64,000 bases of DNA from Ignavibacteriales bacterium (GCA_016700155.1 CP065001.1:2542001-2606000); one strand, 5' to 3'; shown: positions 17,421 to 26,394, counted from the stretch's first letter. Program-made: numbers and translations. Notes: generated by a model not told the origin, from the letters alone.

Positions 17421-20400
17421 ACCAGCTTATTTTTTACACTGCTAAAATAATAATTATCCTGGTAATGTATACTAAGTTTTGTGTTATCTGATGTTGTAAA
17501 GTCAACTTTGTGAATTGAAAAGTTCAGTATTTTTTTACTGTAACCATTGTTAAAATATTCTTTCATCCAGGAGTTTTCCTCAGATGAATATTTATAAAAC
17601 CTGTTTATGTTTTTTATTTCATCCAGTATTTCTGAAGAAGAATTGAATCTGAATCCTTCCGCAAAGCGTGATGCGAAACCGGAAATCAACTGCCAGTTTT
17701 CATAATCGTTTACGCCGTTGATAACCTTACTGCTTTTCTGAACATAGTTATCGCATCTTGTATACGTCCCGCTCTGCTCAAGATGATTTGCTGCCGGCAT
17801 TATTACATCCGCGTTTTCGGTAGTATTAGTATGATAAGCATCTGAAACAAGAAGGAACTCCACACCGTTAAAATATATTTCATTCTCATGTACGTTCAAC
17901 GGATCTTCTCCGAAGATCAGCAGTCCTTTTATTTCACCCTTTTTTAATTTCAAAGCAAGGTCAACTGGTTTAAAAATGTTTGAAAGGTTTGTATTCCATG
18001 CATCACCGATGATATTAACCTGATCGGTTTCATCATACTTTACAAAACCGGGAAGATATTCCGGAAGTACTCCCATATCGATCAGACCGGTAGAGTTATT
18101 GTACTCACGCAGTATAATTATTCCGTTCTTATCCTTCCCTGTCCTGCCGGTAAGTGTAAGGAAATTAGAGATTGCTTTCAGATCGTTAACTGATTTGTCT
18201 GCCCTTGAATCAATATTATAAATAAAAATAATATTGGAGAAAGTTTTCATGGTTGATATAAAATCATTGAATACATTTTTATCAACACCAGAATAAAGCA
18301 TCGCTTTTTTAATATCGATTTCTGAAAGACTTGCTCGCAGTTCCTTAAAATTTTTCGTTCTGCTGTTGATGAATGATTCACTTACGTATCCGTCTTCAAT
18401 TAGAATTTTATTCAAGCTGTCTATTAAATAAGTATTGGTCCCTTTTCTGCTGTCGATCCAAAGGTCTGCATATTTTGTCAGTTTTATTTCAGAGGAATTA
18501 ATCAAAACCAATTTGGCACCACGCTTCTGCGCCTCTTTGATCTTAAGTTCCATCACAAGGTTTTCTTCGGAAAGGTTCGAATTAATGACAACAATAACAT
18601 CAGCATCGTTCAGATCATCCATCGATGCTGTTGATGATGTGAATCCCGTCATTGAATCCAGTGCGTTCAATTCATTCCCGTAAATAAGGTTTGAGAAACT
18701 TGAAATGTTATTATTCTTCAGACCAACACGGGCAAATTTTTGCAGCAGGTACAATTCTTCATTTGAAAGTTTAGGTGAAGCTAAAACAGCGACAGAATCA
18801 GGTCCGTATTTTTCAATCAACCCTTTAATTTTCTTTTCAGAATATTTCATTGCCTCGTTTGTATCTACGAAATCAATTATACCATGCCTTCTTATCTGCG
18901 GAAACAGCACGCGGTTTTTGTTCATTAAATACCTATGACCGAACCTTCCTTTAACACATAAATATCCTTTATTATGTGAGTCTTTTATTTCCTCAGTTGT
19001 GTTGGAGACATAAAAAATATCATCACTGATTTTCTTAAAATTAATTTTACATCCAACTGAACAGAAACTGCAGACAGTCTCAGTATTCTCCTTAGGAAGA
19101 GTACCTAATATTTTGAATGGAAATTTTTCACTTATCGCACCGGTTGGGCATGCATCAATACAATTGCCGCAGGAGATGCAGTTCGTATCCAGCAATGCTT
19201 TTTCCATTGCGGGTTTAACAACGGATTTAAATCCGCGGTTAATAAATCCAAGTGCTGAAACTTTTAGTATCTCTGAACACGTTCTTACACATCTTCCGCA
19301 ATTGATGCATTTATTCGGATCAAGCATTATGAAAGGATGTCTTCCGTCAGCAAGATATTTTTTTGTTTCACCAGTAAATGTGGAAATGTTAACATCATAT
19401 TCATCGCAGTATTTTCTTAGATCGCAGTCGTAATACTCGGAACATCCGCACTCAAGACAACGTTTAAATTCATCTGCGACCTGCTCTTCAGTTAATCCTT
19501 CTTCAACTTCTTTAAAGTTATGTATCCTGTCGGTAACCTCGAGTTCCTGCATCTTTTCACGCGCAAGTTTTTTAACCGTTTCATATTCTCTCTCATTTAT
19601 CTTTGCGAGGTTATGTTTGAAACTGTAGAACTTTCCATTACCGCTTTTAGCTTTTCCGGTTGTCAGGTAGGACATGATCGCTTTCGCGGCTTTTTTACCC
19701 TGCGCAATAGAAGTGATTGCAGTGAATGGTCCTGTAACAACATCACCGCCAGCAAATACACCGTGAATTGAGGTTTCAAAAGTTTCTTTGTTCACACAAA
19801 CAGTTCCCCATTTTTCAAGTGAACAGTCTTTATCAAACTTTGTGAATCCTGTATCAACAGATTGACCGATAGCACTAATCAGGTAATCACAGTTCACTAT
19901 GAATTCGGAACCATCGATTGGAACCGGTTTAGCACGTTCACCTGCTTTTCCTTCAACCAATCCCATCTTCAAACATTCTATGCCGATGATTTTATGATCT
20001 TCAGTAACAATGTTTTTAGGATTTGTGAGGAATAAAATTTCAATGCCTTCTTTCTGAGCGGCTTCAATTTCTTCAGGGTTTGCGGGCATCTCTTTGATGC
20101 TTCTTCTATAGACTATTTTCACATTACCGGCACCGCATCTCAACGCAGTGCGAGCAGCATCAATGGCGGTGTTTCCTCCGCCGACAACAACTACGTTTCC
20201 TTTTAACTTTGGAATGAAGCTTAGTTCAATCTCTCTCAGGAAATCTATTCCTCTGAAAACTCCGAATGTTATATCCTCACCATCCAGACCCATCTTGCTT
20301 GCTTTGTGCGCGCCGACACCTAAGAATACAGAATCATAACCTTCTTCAAGTAAACTATGGATGCTGAAATCAATTCCAAGTTCAACTCCTGTTTTTACTT

Positions 20401-21172
20401 CAACACCAAGATTGATGATCCAATTAATTTCCGAGTCGAGAATTTTTTTCGGAAGCCTGTACTCGGGAATACCATAACGCAGCATTCCGCCAAGCATCGG
20501 AAGTTTTTCAAATATTGTTACGGAATAACCTTCAATGGTAAGGTAGTATGCGCAGGAAAGTCCCGCAGGTCCGCTGCCGATAACTGCGACTTTCTTTCCG
20601 TTGCCAGGTTTAACTTCCGGTGTCCATTTATTCACATTGTCATAGTCCGCGATAAATCTTTTGAGAGCATTAACTGAAACAGGTTCATCAATAAACTTTC
20701 TTCTGCATGCGGCTTCGCAATCCCTTACACATACACGACCGATTGAAAGCGGCAGTGGATTATTTTCCTTAACGAGTTTAAGAGCCTCTTTATATTTCCC
20801 CATTGATATTAATGCTATGTAAGTCTGCGCGTCAACACCGGCGGGACAATTGTTTGTGCAGGGACCAATGCAATCTGCATAATGATTGGACATTAACAAC
20901 GCGAGTGCTGTTCTTCTCGATTCAACTATTTTTTCTGACTTAGTATGAACTTTCATTCCCGCACTAACTTTCGTTGAGCAAGCCGGAATAAGTTTGTTCA
21001 CTCCTTCGACTTCAACTACACACAGGAAACAAGACGTAAAATGTTCAAGTCGTTTATCGTGGCAGAGCGTTGGTATTTCATCTAATTTATTCTGATGAAC
21101 TGCTTCAAGAATTGTAATATCGAGATTAACAGAAATCTCTTTCCCGTTTATTGTTATTTGTATCTGTTCCAT
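17417..21172 (-). CDS. GltD-NuoG fusion: FAD/NADPH and iron-sulfur oxidoreductase
   Basis: A 1251-residue multidomain redox protein. In order: a [2Fe-2S] ferredoxin (1-80; Cys in 'TLCHDKRLEHFTSCFLC' and 'PACSTK'); a GltD-like part (about 95-515) with its own Fe-S cysteines, an FAD site GSGPAGLSCAYY and a nucleotide site 'VVGGGNTAIDAAR'; a short Cys patch ('CLECGCSEYYDCDLRKYC'); two [4Fe-4S] motifs (CINCGRCVRTC, CISCGNCIDAC); then a molybdopterin-oxidoreductase/NuoG-like part (about 695-1215) with 'CSFCSVGC'. At the place where formate dehydrogenases carry catalytic Cys or Sec I see 'SSFSNLIYG', with neither residue, so this part may be a non-catalytic electron carrier as in NuoG. Its neighbours are NuoE- and NuoF-like subunits. 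Confidence 0.85.
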   Translation of the reverse strand: MEQIQITINGKEISVNLDITILEAVHQNKLDEIPTLCHDKRLEHFTSCFLCVVEVEGVNKLIPACSTKVSAGMKVHTKSEKIVESRRTALALLMSNHYADCIGPCTNNCPAGVDAQTYIALISMGKYKEALKLVKENNPLPLSIGRVCVRDCEAACRRKFIDEPVSVNALKRFIADYDNVNKWTPEVKPGNGKKVAVIGSGPAGLSCAYYLTIEGYSVTIFEKLPMLGGMLRYGIPEYRLPKKILDSEINWIINLGVEVKTGVELGIDFSIHSLLEEGYDSVFLGVGAHKASKMGLDGEDITFGVFRGIDFLREIELSFIPKLKGNVVVVGGGNTAIDAARTALRCGAGNVKIVYRRSIKEMPANPEEIEAAQKEGIEILFLTNPKNIVTEDHKIIGIECLKMGLVEGKAGERAKPVPIDGSEFIVNCDYLISAIGQSVDTGFTKFDKDCSLEKWGTVCVNKETFETSIHGVFAGGDVVTGPFTAITSIAQGKKAAKAIMSYLTTGKAKSGNGKFYSFKHNLAKINEREYETVKKLAREKMQELEVTDRIHNFKEVEEGLTEEQVADEFKRCLECGCSEYYDCDLRKYCDEYDVNISTFTGETKKYLADGRHPFIMLDPNKCINCGRCVRTCSEILKVSALGFINRGFKSVVKPAMEKALLDTNCISCGNCIDACPTGAISEKFPFKILGTLPKENTETVCSFCSVGCKINFKKISDDIFYVSNTTEEIKDSHNKGYLCVKGRFGHRYLMNKNRVLFPQIRRHGIIDFVDTNEAMKYSEKKIKGLIEKYGPDSVAVLASPKLSNEELYLLQKFARVGLKNNNISSFSNLIYGNELNALDSMTGFTSSTASMDDLNDADVIVVINSNLSEENLVMELKIKEAQKRGAKLVLINSSEIKLTKYADLWIDSRKGTNTYLIDSLNKILIEDGYVSESFINSRTKNFKELRASLSEIDIKKAMLYSGVDKNVFNDFISTMKTFSNIIFIYNIDSRADKSVNDLKAISNFLTLTGRTGKDKNGIIILREYNNSTGLIDMGVLPEYLPGFVKYDETDQVNIIGDAWNTNLSNIFKPVDLALKLKKGEIKGLLIFGEDPLNVHENEIYFNGVEFLLVSDAYHTNTTENADVIMPAANHLEQSGTYTRCDNYVQKSSKVINGVNDYENWQLISGFASRFAEGFRFNSSSEILDEIKNINRFYKYSSEENSWMKEYFNNGYSKKILNFSIHKVDFTTSDNTKLSIHYQDNYYFSSVKNKLV

Positions 21173-21184
21173 AATATTCTCCCT

Positions 21185-22948
21185 TTAAACTTTTACTATT
21201 GCATTCAGTCGGCATACATCATAACATTTGCCGCACTTGTTGCACAGATCGTAATTGATTTTATGGACTTCCTTTTTCTTTCCCGTCATTGCGCCTGTCG
21301 AACATACTTTCAGACAAACCATACATCCTTTGCACAACTCATCAATGATCTGGTAGGTTACTAAAGAAGCACAACTGTGAGCCGGGCATTTCTTGTTGTA
21401 AATGTGTTCTTCATATTCCTCACGGAAATATTTTAAAGTTGTAAGTACCGGGTTTGGAGCTGTCTGTCCGAGTCCGCAAAGTGAACCTGATTTTATGTGC
21501 TGTGCAAGAGTTTCGAGTTGTTCGATATCACCTTCTTTTCCATTGCCTTCAGTTATTCTTTCAAGAACTTCCAGCATGCGTTTTGTTCCTATCCTGCAGA
21601 ACGTACACTTACCACAAGATTCAAGCTGTGTGAAGTTCAGGAAATATCTTGCGAGATCTACCATACACGTTGTTTCATCAAGAACGATCAATCCGCCCGA
21701 ACCCATTATTGCGCCGGTCCGAGTAATTTCATCATAATCAATTTTCAGATCACCCATTGATGCGGGAATACAACCGCCTGATGGTCCGCCTATCTGTACG
21801 GCTTTAAACTTTTTATTGTCTTTTATTCCGCCGCCGATCTCATAAACGATTTCATTGATAGTCATTCCCATGGGTATTTCAACAAGTCCTGTACGTTTTA
21901 TTTTACCGGCAAGAGCGAATACCTTACTTCCTTTACTTTTCTCCGTACCAAGCGCAGCATACTTTTCCCAGCCGTTGAGAATTATCCATGGTACATTCGC
22001 GAAAGTTTCCACATTATTAATATTGGTCGGCTTACCCCATAAACCACTTTGTGCCGGGAAGGGCGGACGTAGACGCGGAACACCTCTTTTTCCTTCAATG
22101 GATGCCATCATCGCGGTTTCTTCACCGCACACAAATGCACCGGCTCCTTCTTTTATTTTAATATCAAAACTGAATGATGAACCGAAAATATTCTTACCGA
22201 GATAACCTCTGCTGTAACACTGACCTATCGCTTTTCTTAATCGTTTTATTGCAAGTGGATATTCCGCTCTTATATAAATATAACCTTCATCGGAACCGAT
22301 AGCGTAAGCTCCTATCATCATACCTTCAAGTACTGAATGCGGATCACCTTCAAGTACACTTCTATCCATAAATGCACCGGGGTCTCCTTCATCCGCATTA
22401 CATATAATAAATTTTTTCTGTGATCTTTCTTTGTTAGCCAGTTTCCATTTTATGCCTGTAGAAAATCCGCCGCCGCCTCGTCCTCTTAACCCTGCTTTTA
22501 TAATTATATCTATCACATTCTCAGGTGAATATTCCTTTAAGACTTTCTGGATCGATCTGTACCCGTCTTTGGAAATGTATTCATCTATTGAAGCCGGATT
22601 AATTATACCGCAGTTGCGCAGAACTATGCGAGTCTGGTTTTTCAGGAAAGATTCTTCCGTGCAATGATCTTTACTTTTTATTATCCAGTCTTTAACCGGC
22701 TGATTATTAATTATATGTTCATTTATTATTCTGCCGACTTTATCAACCGTCACCTTCGAATAAAGATTACTTTCCCTTTCATCTTCAACTTCAACAAGCA
22801 CCTCTTCATAACACATTCCATTGCACCCGGTTTCATAAAGTTCCGCATCAATATGATGCACCGCCAGTTCGTGTTTTATCTTTTCGAATACTAATTCACC
22901 TCCGGCGGAAATTCCACAGGTGCCGAGACCGACTTTAATTTTTTTCAT
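21185..22948 (-). CDS. NuoF/HoxF-like NADH-FMN-FeS subunit
   Basis: A flavoprotein of 587 residues from the chosen start. The order is an N-terminal thioredoxin-like [2Fe-2S] domain ('GTCGISAGG', 'TGCNGMCYEE'), an NADH/FMN domain ('GRGGGGFSTGIKW', 'NADEGDPGAFMDR'), a SLBB region, a [4Fe-4S] site ESCGKCTFCRIGT, and a C-terminal 2x[4Fe-4S] ferredoxin (CKGCMVC, CNKCGKC). This is the beta-subunit layout of NAD-linked [FeFe] hydrogenases and related bifurcating enzymes. An ORF start 29 codons upstream is possible, but ATG at 22948 has GAGGT 8 bp before it and begins with the family's MKKIKVGLG strand. It overlaps the nuoE-like stop by 14 nt. Confidence 0.92.
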   Translation of the reverse strand: MKKIKVGLGTCGISAGGELVFEKIKHELAVHHIDAELYETGCNGMCYEEVLVEVEDERESNLYSKVTVDKVGRIINEHIINNQPVKDWIIKSKDHCTEESFLKNQTRIVLRNCGIINPASIDEYISKDGYRSIQKVLKEYSPENVIDIIIKAGLRGRGGGGFSTGIKWKLANKERSQKKFIICNADEGDPGAFMDRSVLEGDPHSVLEGMMIGAYAIGSDEGYIYIRAEYPLAIKRLRKAIGQCYSRGYLGKNIFGSSFSFDIKIKEGAGAFVCGEETAMMASIEGKRGVPRLRPPFPAQSGLWGKPTNINNVETFANVPWIILNGWEKYAALGTEKSKGSKVFALAGKIKRTGLVEIPMGMTINEIVYEIGGGIKDNKKFKAVQIGGPSGGCIPASMGDLKIDYDEITRTGAIMGSGGLIVLDETTCMVDLARYFLNFTQLESCGKCTFCRIGTKRMLEVLERITEGNGKEGDIEQLETLAQHIKSGSLCGLGQTAPNPVLTTLKYFREEYEEHIYNKKCPAHSCASLVTYQIIDELCKGCMVCLKVCSTGAMTGKKKEVHKINYDLCNKCGKCYDVCRLNAIVKV

Positions 22949-23453
22949 TGTGTACCTCAGCATTCTCCGTTGTTCTGAATTTGTTGATGGCTTTTTTAAT
23001 CTTAGCCTGGTCAAGATTGCCGAAAGTTTCATCATTGATCATGATTACAGGAGCTAATGAACAGCATCCTAAACACGCAACTGAAACAAGTGAGAACAAC
23101 CCGTCATCAGATGTTTCGCCGATTGAGATACCGGCTTCATCCTGTAATACTGATAACACTGTTTTTGCACCGTTAACGTGACAGGCAGTTCCTTCGCATA
23201 TCCTTATTATATTTTTACCAAGTGGCTTCAACCGGAACTGCGCATAAAAAGTTATCACGCCGTATATCTCTGCAGGAGGAATTCCTACCAGTTCACTGAT
23301 ATAGTAAATTACTTTCTCAGGTATGTAACCGTATGAATCCTGAGCGGACTGCAGCAGCGGAATTAATGAACCGTGCTGATGGCGTTTATTTATTAAGTCA
23401 ACTTTGAAATTCAGAATTTCTTTTTTCTCTTCACGGATTTCTACATTGATCAT
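22935..23453 (-). CDS. NuoE/HoxE-like [2Fe-2S] subunit
   Basis: A 172-residue thioredoxin-fold ferredoxin. The cluster cysteines lie in 'CEGTACHVNGA' (about residues 95-100) and 'ACLGCCSLAP' (about 135-140), with the usual C-x4-C and C-x3-C spacing for NuoE. The N-terminal helical bundle ('QHGSLIPLLQSAQDSYGYIP') is also typical. It transfers electrons with the NuoF-like partner. The gene lies 17 bp downstream of the REC-RAM-RAM gene and overlaps the NuoF-like gene. Complex I genes are absent from the window, so this belongs to a soluble complex. Confidence 0.93.
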   Translation of the reverse strand: MINVEIREEKKEILNFKVDLINKRHQHGSLIPLLQSAQDSYGYIPEKVIYYISELVGIPPAEIYGVITFYAQFRLKPLGKNIIRICEGTACHVNGAKTVLSVLQDEAGISIGETSDDGLFSLVSVACLGCCSLAPVIMINDETFGNLDQAKIKKAINKFRTTENAEVHNEKN

Positions 23454-23470
23454 TTAATCACCTTGTTGAT

Positions 23471-24490
23471 TTACATTTCGAAGATGTTGATTACTGGATA
23501 CTCTTTTACTTTCAGTACTCCATCAAGACTGATAATTTTATTTTCAATGATCTTGTCGATTTCGCTGAACTGCGAACCGAATATCATCATTATAATATTG
23601 TATTTGCCTGATGTGTAATCGCAGTAAAGAATATTTTCGGTTAAGCGGAGAACAGGATAAACTCTTTCCAACTTTTCCCTGTCAATATCCAGAAGTACAT
23701 AAGAGTAAACCGCTTTTTTGGAATCTCTTATTTTACTCATCGCAGGGTTATCTTCGAAAAGTGATATTCCGGCTGACTGAACAATCTCTTTTATATTGTC
23801 ATTCAAAAGCGGAATGCTGACAGGAAGCAGGATGCTTTCACTTATTCCTTCAAGAGTAAGAATTTCTTTTTCATAGATCTCTTTGCATTTCTCCATTGAA
23901 TCTGATTGCAGCAAAACGAAAATGTCTATATCACCGCGAGTGGCGTCGCAGTAAAGAACATTCTGCATAAAATATATTTTCTGATAAAGTGTGAAGTAGT
24001 TCACATCTTCTTTAACCTTTATCAGTGCATAAGCGGAAGTTGTTTTAGCTTCTTCTTTTATTACTTCTTTAGTTTGCCTGGGATGTTTGTTTAGTATCTT
24101 ATTTATCTCAATGATAAGGTCGTCTGCAGTAAAAGGCTTTTCAAGTAAGCCGTCTTCTTTCAACTCTTCAATTTCCGTAACCTCAAGTTTATCGGCGTAG
24201 CCGGTAATGTACATCATTGCCGCATCGGGGTACTTTGATTTGATTATACGTCCAAGTTTTAATCCATTTATATCGGGCAGGTTAACATCAACAACGACGG
24301 AATCAAGGTTGACAGAATTTCTTTTATAAAGTTCAAGTTTGTTTAAGGCGGTTAAACCGCTGTCGCAAGGTTCAACATCATAACCAAGCTGGTTTAATGA
24401 CAATGAAAGTGATCTTCTTATCGAGGACTCGTCATCGATCAGTAAAATTCTTTTCTGTTCATTCCGCGGGGATATTGTTTCGTTTGACAT
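23471..24490 (-). CDS. REC domain fused to two RAM/Lrp-type ligand domains
   Basis: A 339-residue protein. The REC domain (about 12-140) has 'LLIDDESS', phospho-Asp in 'VVVDVNLPD' and Lys in 'LEKPF'. Two domains of about 80 residues follow, at about 155-235 and 260-337. Each has the shape of the Lrp/AsnC C-terminal (RAM) domain: an 'AYALIKV' or 'SYVLLDI' strand, a 'NVLYCDATRGDIDIFVLL' or 'NILYCDYTSGKYNIIMMI' hairpin, and an 'ILTLEGISES' or 'IISLDGVLKV' end. There is no helix-turn-helix, so it should act by protein contact or ligand sensing. It heads the operon for the redox complex. The domain calls are by pattern and unverified. Confidence 0.75.
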   Translation of the reverse strand: MSNETISPRNEQKRILLIDDESSIRRSLSLSLNQLGYDVEPCDSGLTALNKLELYKRNSVNLDSVVVDVNLPDINGLKLGRIIKSKYPDAAMMYITGYADKLEVTEIEELKEDGLLEKPFTADDLIIEINKILNKHPRQTKEVIKEEAKTTSAYALIKVKEDVNYFTLYQKIYFMQNVLYCDATRGDIDIFVLLQSDSMEKCKEIYEKEILTLEGISESILLPVSIPLLNDNIKEIVQSAGISLFEDNPAMSKIRDSKKAVYSYVLLDIDREKLERVYPVLRLTENILYCDYTSGKYNIIMMIFGSQFSEIDKIIENKIISLDGVLKVKEYPVINIFEM

Positions 24491-24602
24491 TTTTACTCCT
24501 GTTTTTTTGTAACAGCATAATCAATGAACATACCACAAATAAATTTCATTGAATTGAAAGCGCAATCGAGGTTTTGTTAAGTGTTAAATTTTGTAAGTGA
24601 TA

Positions 24603-24650
24603 AATAATTTAACAATCTGTTTAAGTATAGCTTAAGACTGTTAAATTATT
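24603..24650. promoter_or_regulatory. nested dyad upstream of the redox operon
   Basis: A perfect 12-bp inverted repeat, AATAATTTAACA (24603-24614) / TGTTAAATTATT (24639-24650), encloses a second dyad TTAAG-TATAG-CTTAA (24621-24635). It lies 113-160 bp before the start of the REC-RAM-RAM gene and has no T tail in a useful position. An operator is likelier than a terminator. Confidence 0.6.
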
Positions 24651-24891
24651 TTATAGCGGAGTTTACAGTGGATATAGAAATGTAATAACAAAAATGAAAG
24701 TGATAGAGAATTAATTCGACGAGCCCCCAAAATGATGAGCATAGGAAAGAAAGACGAATAATTAATTTGAATGGCTAATGTTATTACATCAAATCGATCG
24801 TCATTGATGTATCAATTAAATAAGATTGAATCCAGACGGACTATGGACAAGATTAATCTGCATGATAATGTCGTGTTGATACCTGCTGAAT

Positions 24892-24926
24892 AAAAAACCC
24901 TCAAAACAATTTGTTTTAAGGGTTTC
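24892..24926 (-). terminator. rho-independent terminator after the tRNA-Thr remnant
   Basis: On the minus strand the arms AAACCCTTAAAACAA and TTGTTTTGAGGGTTT pair with one mismatch, with the apex near 24910, and the second arm runs into TTTTTT. It lies just beyond the 3' end of the minus-strand tRNA fragment and was presumably the terminator of the original tRNA gene. Confidence 0.85.
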
Positions 24927-24929
24927 AAA

Positions 24930-24976
24930 GAGCTGGCTATGGGACTCGAACCCGCGACCTGCTGATTACAAATCAG
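24930..24976 (-). other. tRNA-Thr(TGT) 3' fragment: island attachment site
   Basis: Read on the minus strand this is the 3' half of a tRNA: anticodon arm CTGATTTGTAATCAG with TGT loop (24962-24976), variable region, T arm with GGGTTCGAGTCCC, and acceptor 3' strand AGCCAGC. No D arm or 5' acceptor strand follows; sequence similarity stops after the anticodon arm. Two T-stem pairs do not match (GCGGG against CCCAT), as expected if the outer bases come from the old host gene and the inner ones from the element. An integrase gene starts 82 bp away, facing inwards. The intact tRNA should mark the other end of the island; I found none before 64000. Confidence 0.8.
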
Positions 24977-24988
24977 CCCGAATGCTTA

Positions 24989-25041
24989 TTTCCCCTCAAT
25001 TTTCCACACTTTTTTCCCCTCTCCCTACTCAACTCCCTACT
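24989..25041. repeat. direct repeats between att site and integrase
   Basis: TTTCCCCTC at 24989-24997 and 25013-25021 (24-bp period), and CTCCCTACT at 25021-25029 and 25033-25041 (12-bp period). Short direct repeats next to the core are typical of integrase arm-type sites. The assignment is inferred from position. Confidence 0.55.
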
Positions 25042-25058
25042 GTGTCAAAGGAGGTTTT

Positions 25059-26093
25059 ATGTTTTTAGCACTCACAAAAAAATCGCCCTACTATCAATTA
25101 ATATATAAAGTAAATGGAAGGCGAACACAAATCTCAACACAGAAAAAAACTCCGGCTGAAGCCGAAAAGTTTATGCAGCTTTTTCAAATGCAAAAAACTT
25201 TCCCGGTTTTCAATCAGCCTAAACAACCGCAGCAATCGAATAAATTAATTATACTTTCAAAATTTGAAGATGAATATGTAAAATACATTCAGCTATCAAA
25301 GTCTAAGCATTACGTCCGCTCAATAAAACTAAGCTTCAAACATTTCAAAAATTTTGCCGGAGATATTCCACTCACTAAAATTGATCTTAAACAAATTGAT
25401 CAGTTTATCAGTTCAGTTTATTCCAGATCAGAAAATGGTGCGGCAATGTATTATCGTACTCTTAAAGCTGCATTCAGTAAAGCATTAATTTGGAATTACA
25501 TCTCAGATAATCCATTCAAAAAAATTAAAGCTCCAAAAGTTTCTAAATCGTATCCCGTTTTTATTTCGGAAAACGAACTTCAATTAATCTTAGAAAAAAC
25601 TTCACGCCAATTTTTAAAAGATATTTTTGTTATCGCATTTTATAGCGGCTTACGTATCAGCGAAATTCTAAATCTCAGATGGAATTGGATTGATGAATCA
25701 CAAAACACAATCACAACAAAAATTTCTGATAACTACAAAACCAAATCAAAAAGAGAACGCATCATTCCCATTCATACTAAAATTCAGGAAATATTTTTAA
25801 GGCTAAAAACTCCTAAAGTTAAATCATCAAACTTTGTATTCAGGCAAAGAGGTGGTTTTAAATTCAACGAAGATTTTATTAGCAAGCAGTTTAAGGCTTC
25901 GGTACGTGCAGCCGAATTAAATGATTCAATTCACTTGCATACATTGCGTCATTCATTCTGTTCAAACCTGGTGCAAAAAGGTGTGTCGCTGTATGTTGTA
26001 AAGGAATTGGCAGGTCATCAAAATTTAGTTACGACCCAAAATTATAGTCATTTGAGCCAGAGTAATTTATCTATTGCTATTTCACTTCTATGA
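25059..26093 (+). CDS. tyrosine recombinase/integrase
   Basis: A 344-residue phage-type integrase. An N-terminal SAM-like core-binding domain covers about 65-155. The catalytic domain has Arg in 'SGLRISEILNLRW' (about 200), HxxR in 'HTLRHSF' (about 300), the second His in 'LAGHQN' and the nucleophile Tyr in 'QNYSHL' (about 330). The start is supported by a strong AAAGGAGG sequence ending 4 bp before the ATG, unusually canonical for this window. It lies directly inside the tRNA-Thr attachment site and should catalyse integration of the island. Confidence 0.95.
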   Translation: MFLALTKKSPYYQLIYKVNGRRTQISTQKKTPAEAEKFMQLFQMQKTFPVFNQPKQPQQSNKLIILSKFEDEYVKYIQLSKSKHYVRSIKLSFKHFKNFAGDIPLTKIDLKQIDQFISSVYSRSENGAAMYYRTLKAAFSKALIWNYISDNPFKKIKAPKVSKSYPVFISENELQLILEKTSRQFLKDIFVIAFYSGLRISEILNLRWNWIDESQNTITTKISDNYKTKSKRERIIPIHTKIQEIFLRLKTPKVKSSNFVFRQRGGFKFNEDFISKQFKASVRAAELNDSIHLHTLRHSFCSNLVQKGVSLYVVKELAGHQNLVTTQNYSHLSQSNLSIAISLL

Positions 26094-26394
26094 AAAATTT
26101 GGTTAGCTGTAAATCTAAAAAAAACATTTTTTTTATCAGTTCTACAGGTTATGAATGAAATGGTTTTTGGGGATTAAAATAAAAAAATTATTTTTCCAAT
26201 TATGTGTATCGAATAGTAGTGTTATCCACATTTTTTACATTGGCTATTTTTTATAATGATTGTACCGGGTATAGATTGGGTTCTATATCGTGAGCAAAAA
26301 CCAAAATATTCTTCTATAAAGGATTAAATGGTTTATAAAACGGAACTAGAAATGCTGTGGTCTTTCCGTATTTAGTTTTTGAGATTATTAGTCT
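26094..26394. other. AT-rich intergenic region
   Basis: 301 bp between convergent genes. I see no gene, no clear hairpin terminator and none of the repeat families found elsewhere. Confidence 0.5.

Noticed and set aside
17417..21172. Formate dehydrogenase catalytic subunit
   Set aside because: The molybdopterin-type domain has neither Cys nor Sec at the expected position, and the fusion with GltD fits an electron-transfer role better.
22949..23035. N-terminal extension of the NuoF-like protein by 29 residues
   Set aside because: It overlaps the NuoE-like gene by 101 bp and lacks a ribosome-binding site; ATG 22948 has GAGGT and the family start.
24572..24599. TTTTGTTAAGTG and TTTTGTAAGTG as a third LytTR operator
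   Set aside because: Repeat spacing is 16 bp, not 20, and TGCA is missing from both units.
24491..24602. Possible sigma-54 promoter (TGGTAT…TTATGCT on the minus strand) for the redox operon
   Set aside because: The GG-to-GC spacing is 16 instead of 10 and the -24 box is poor.
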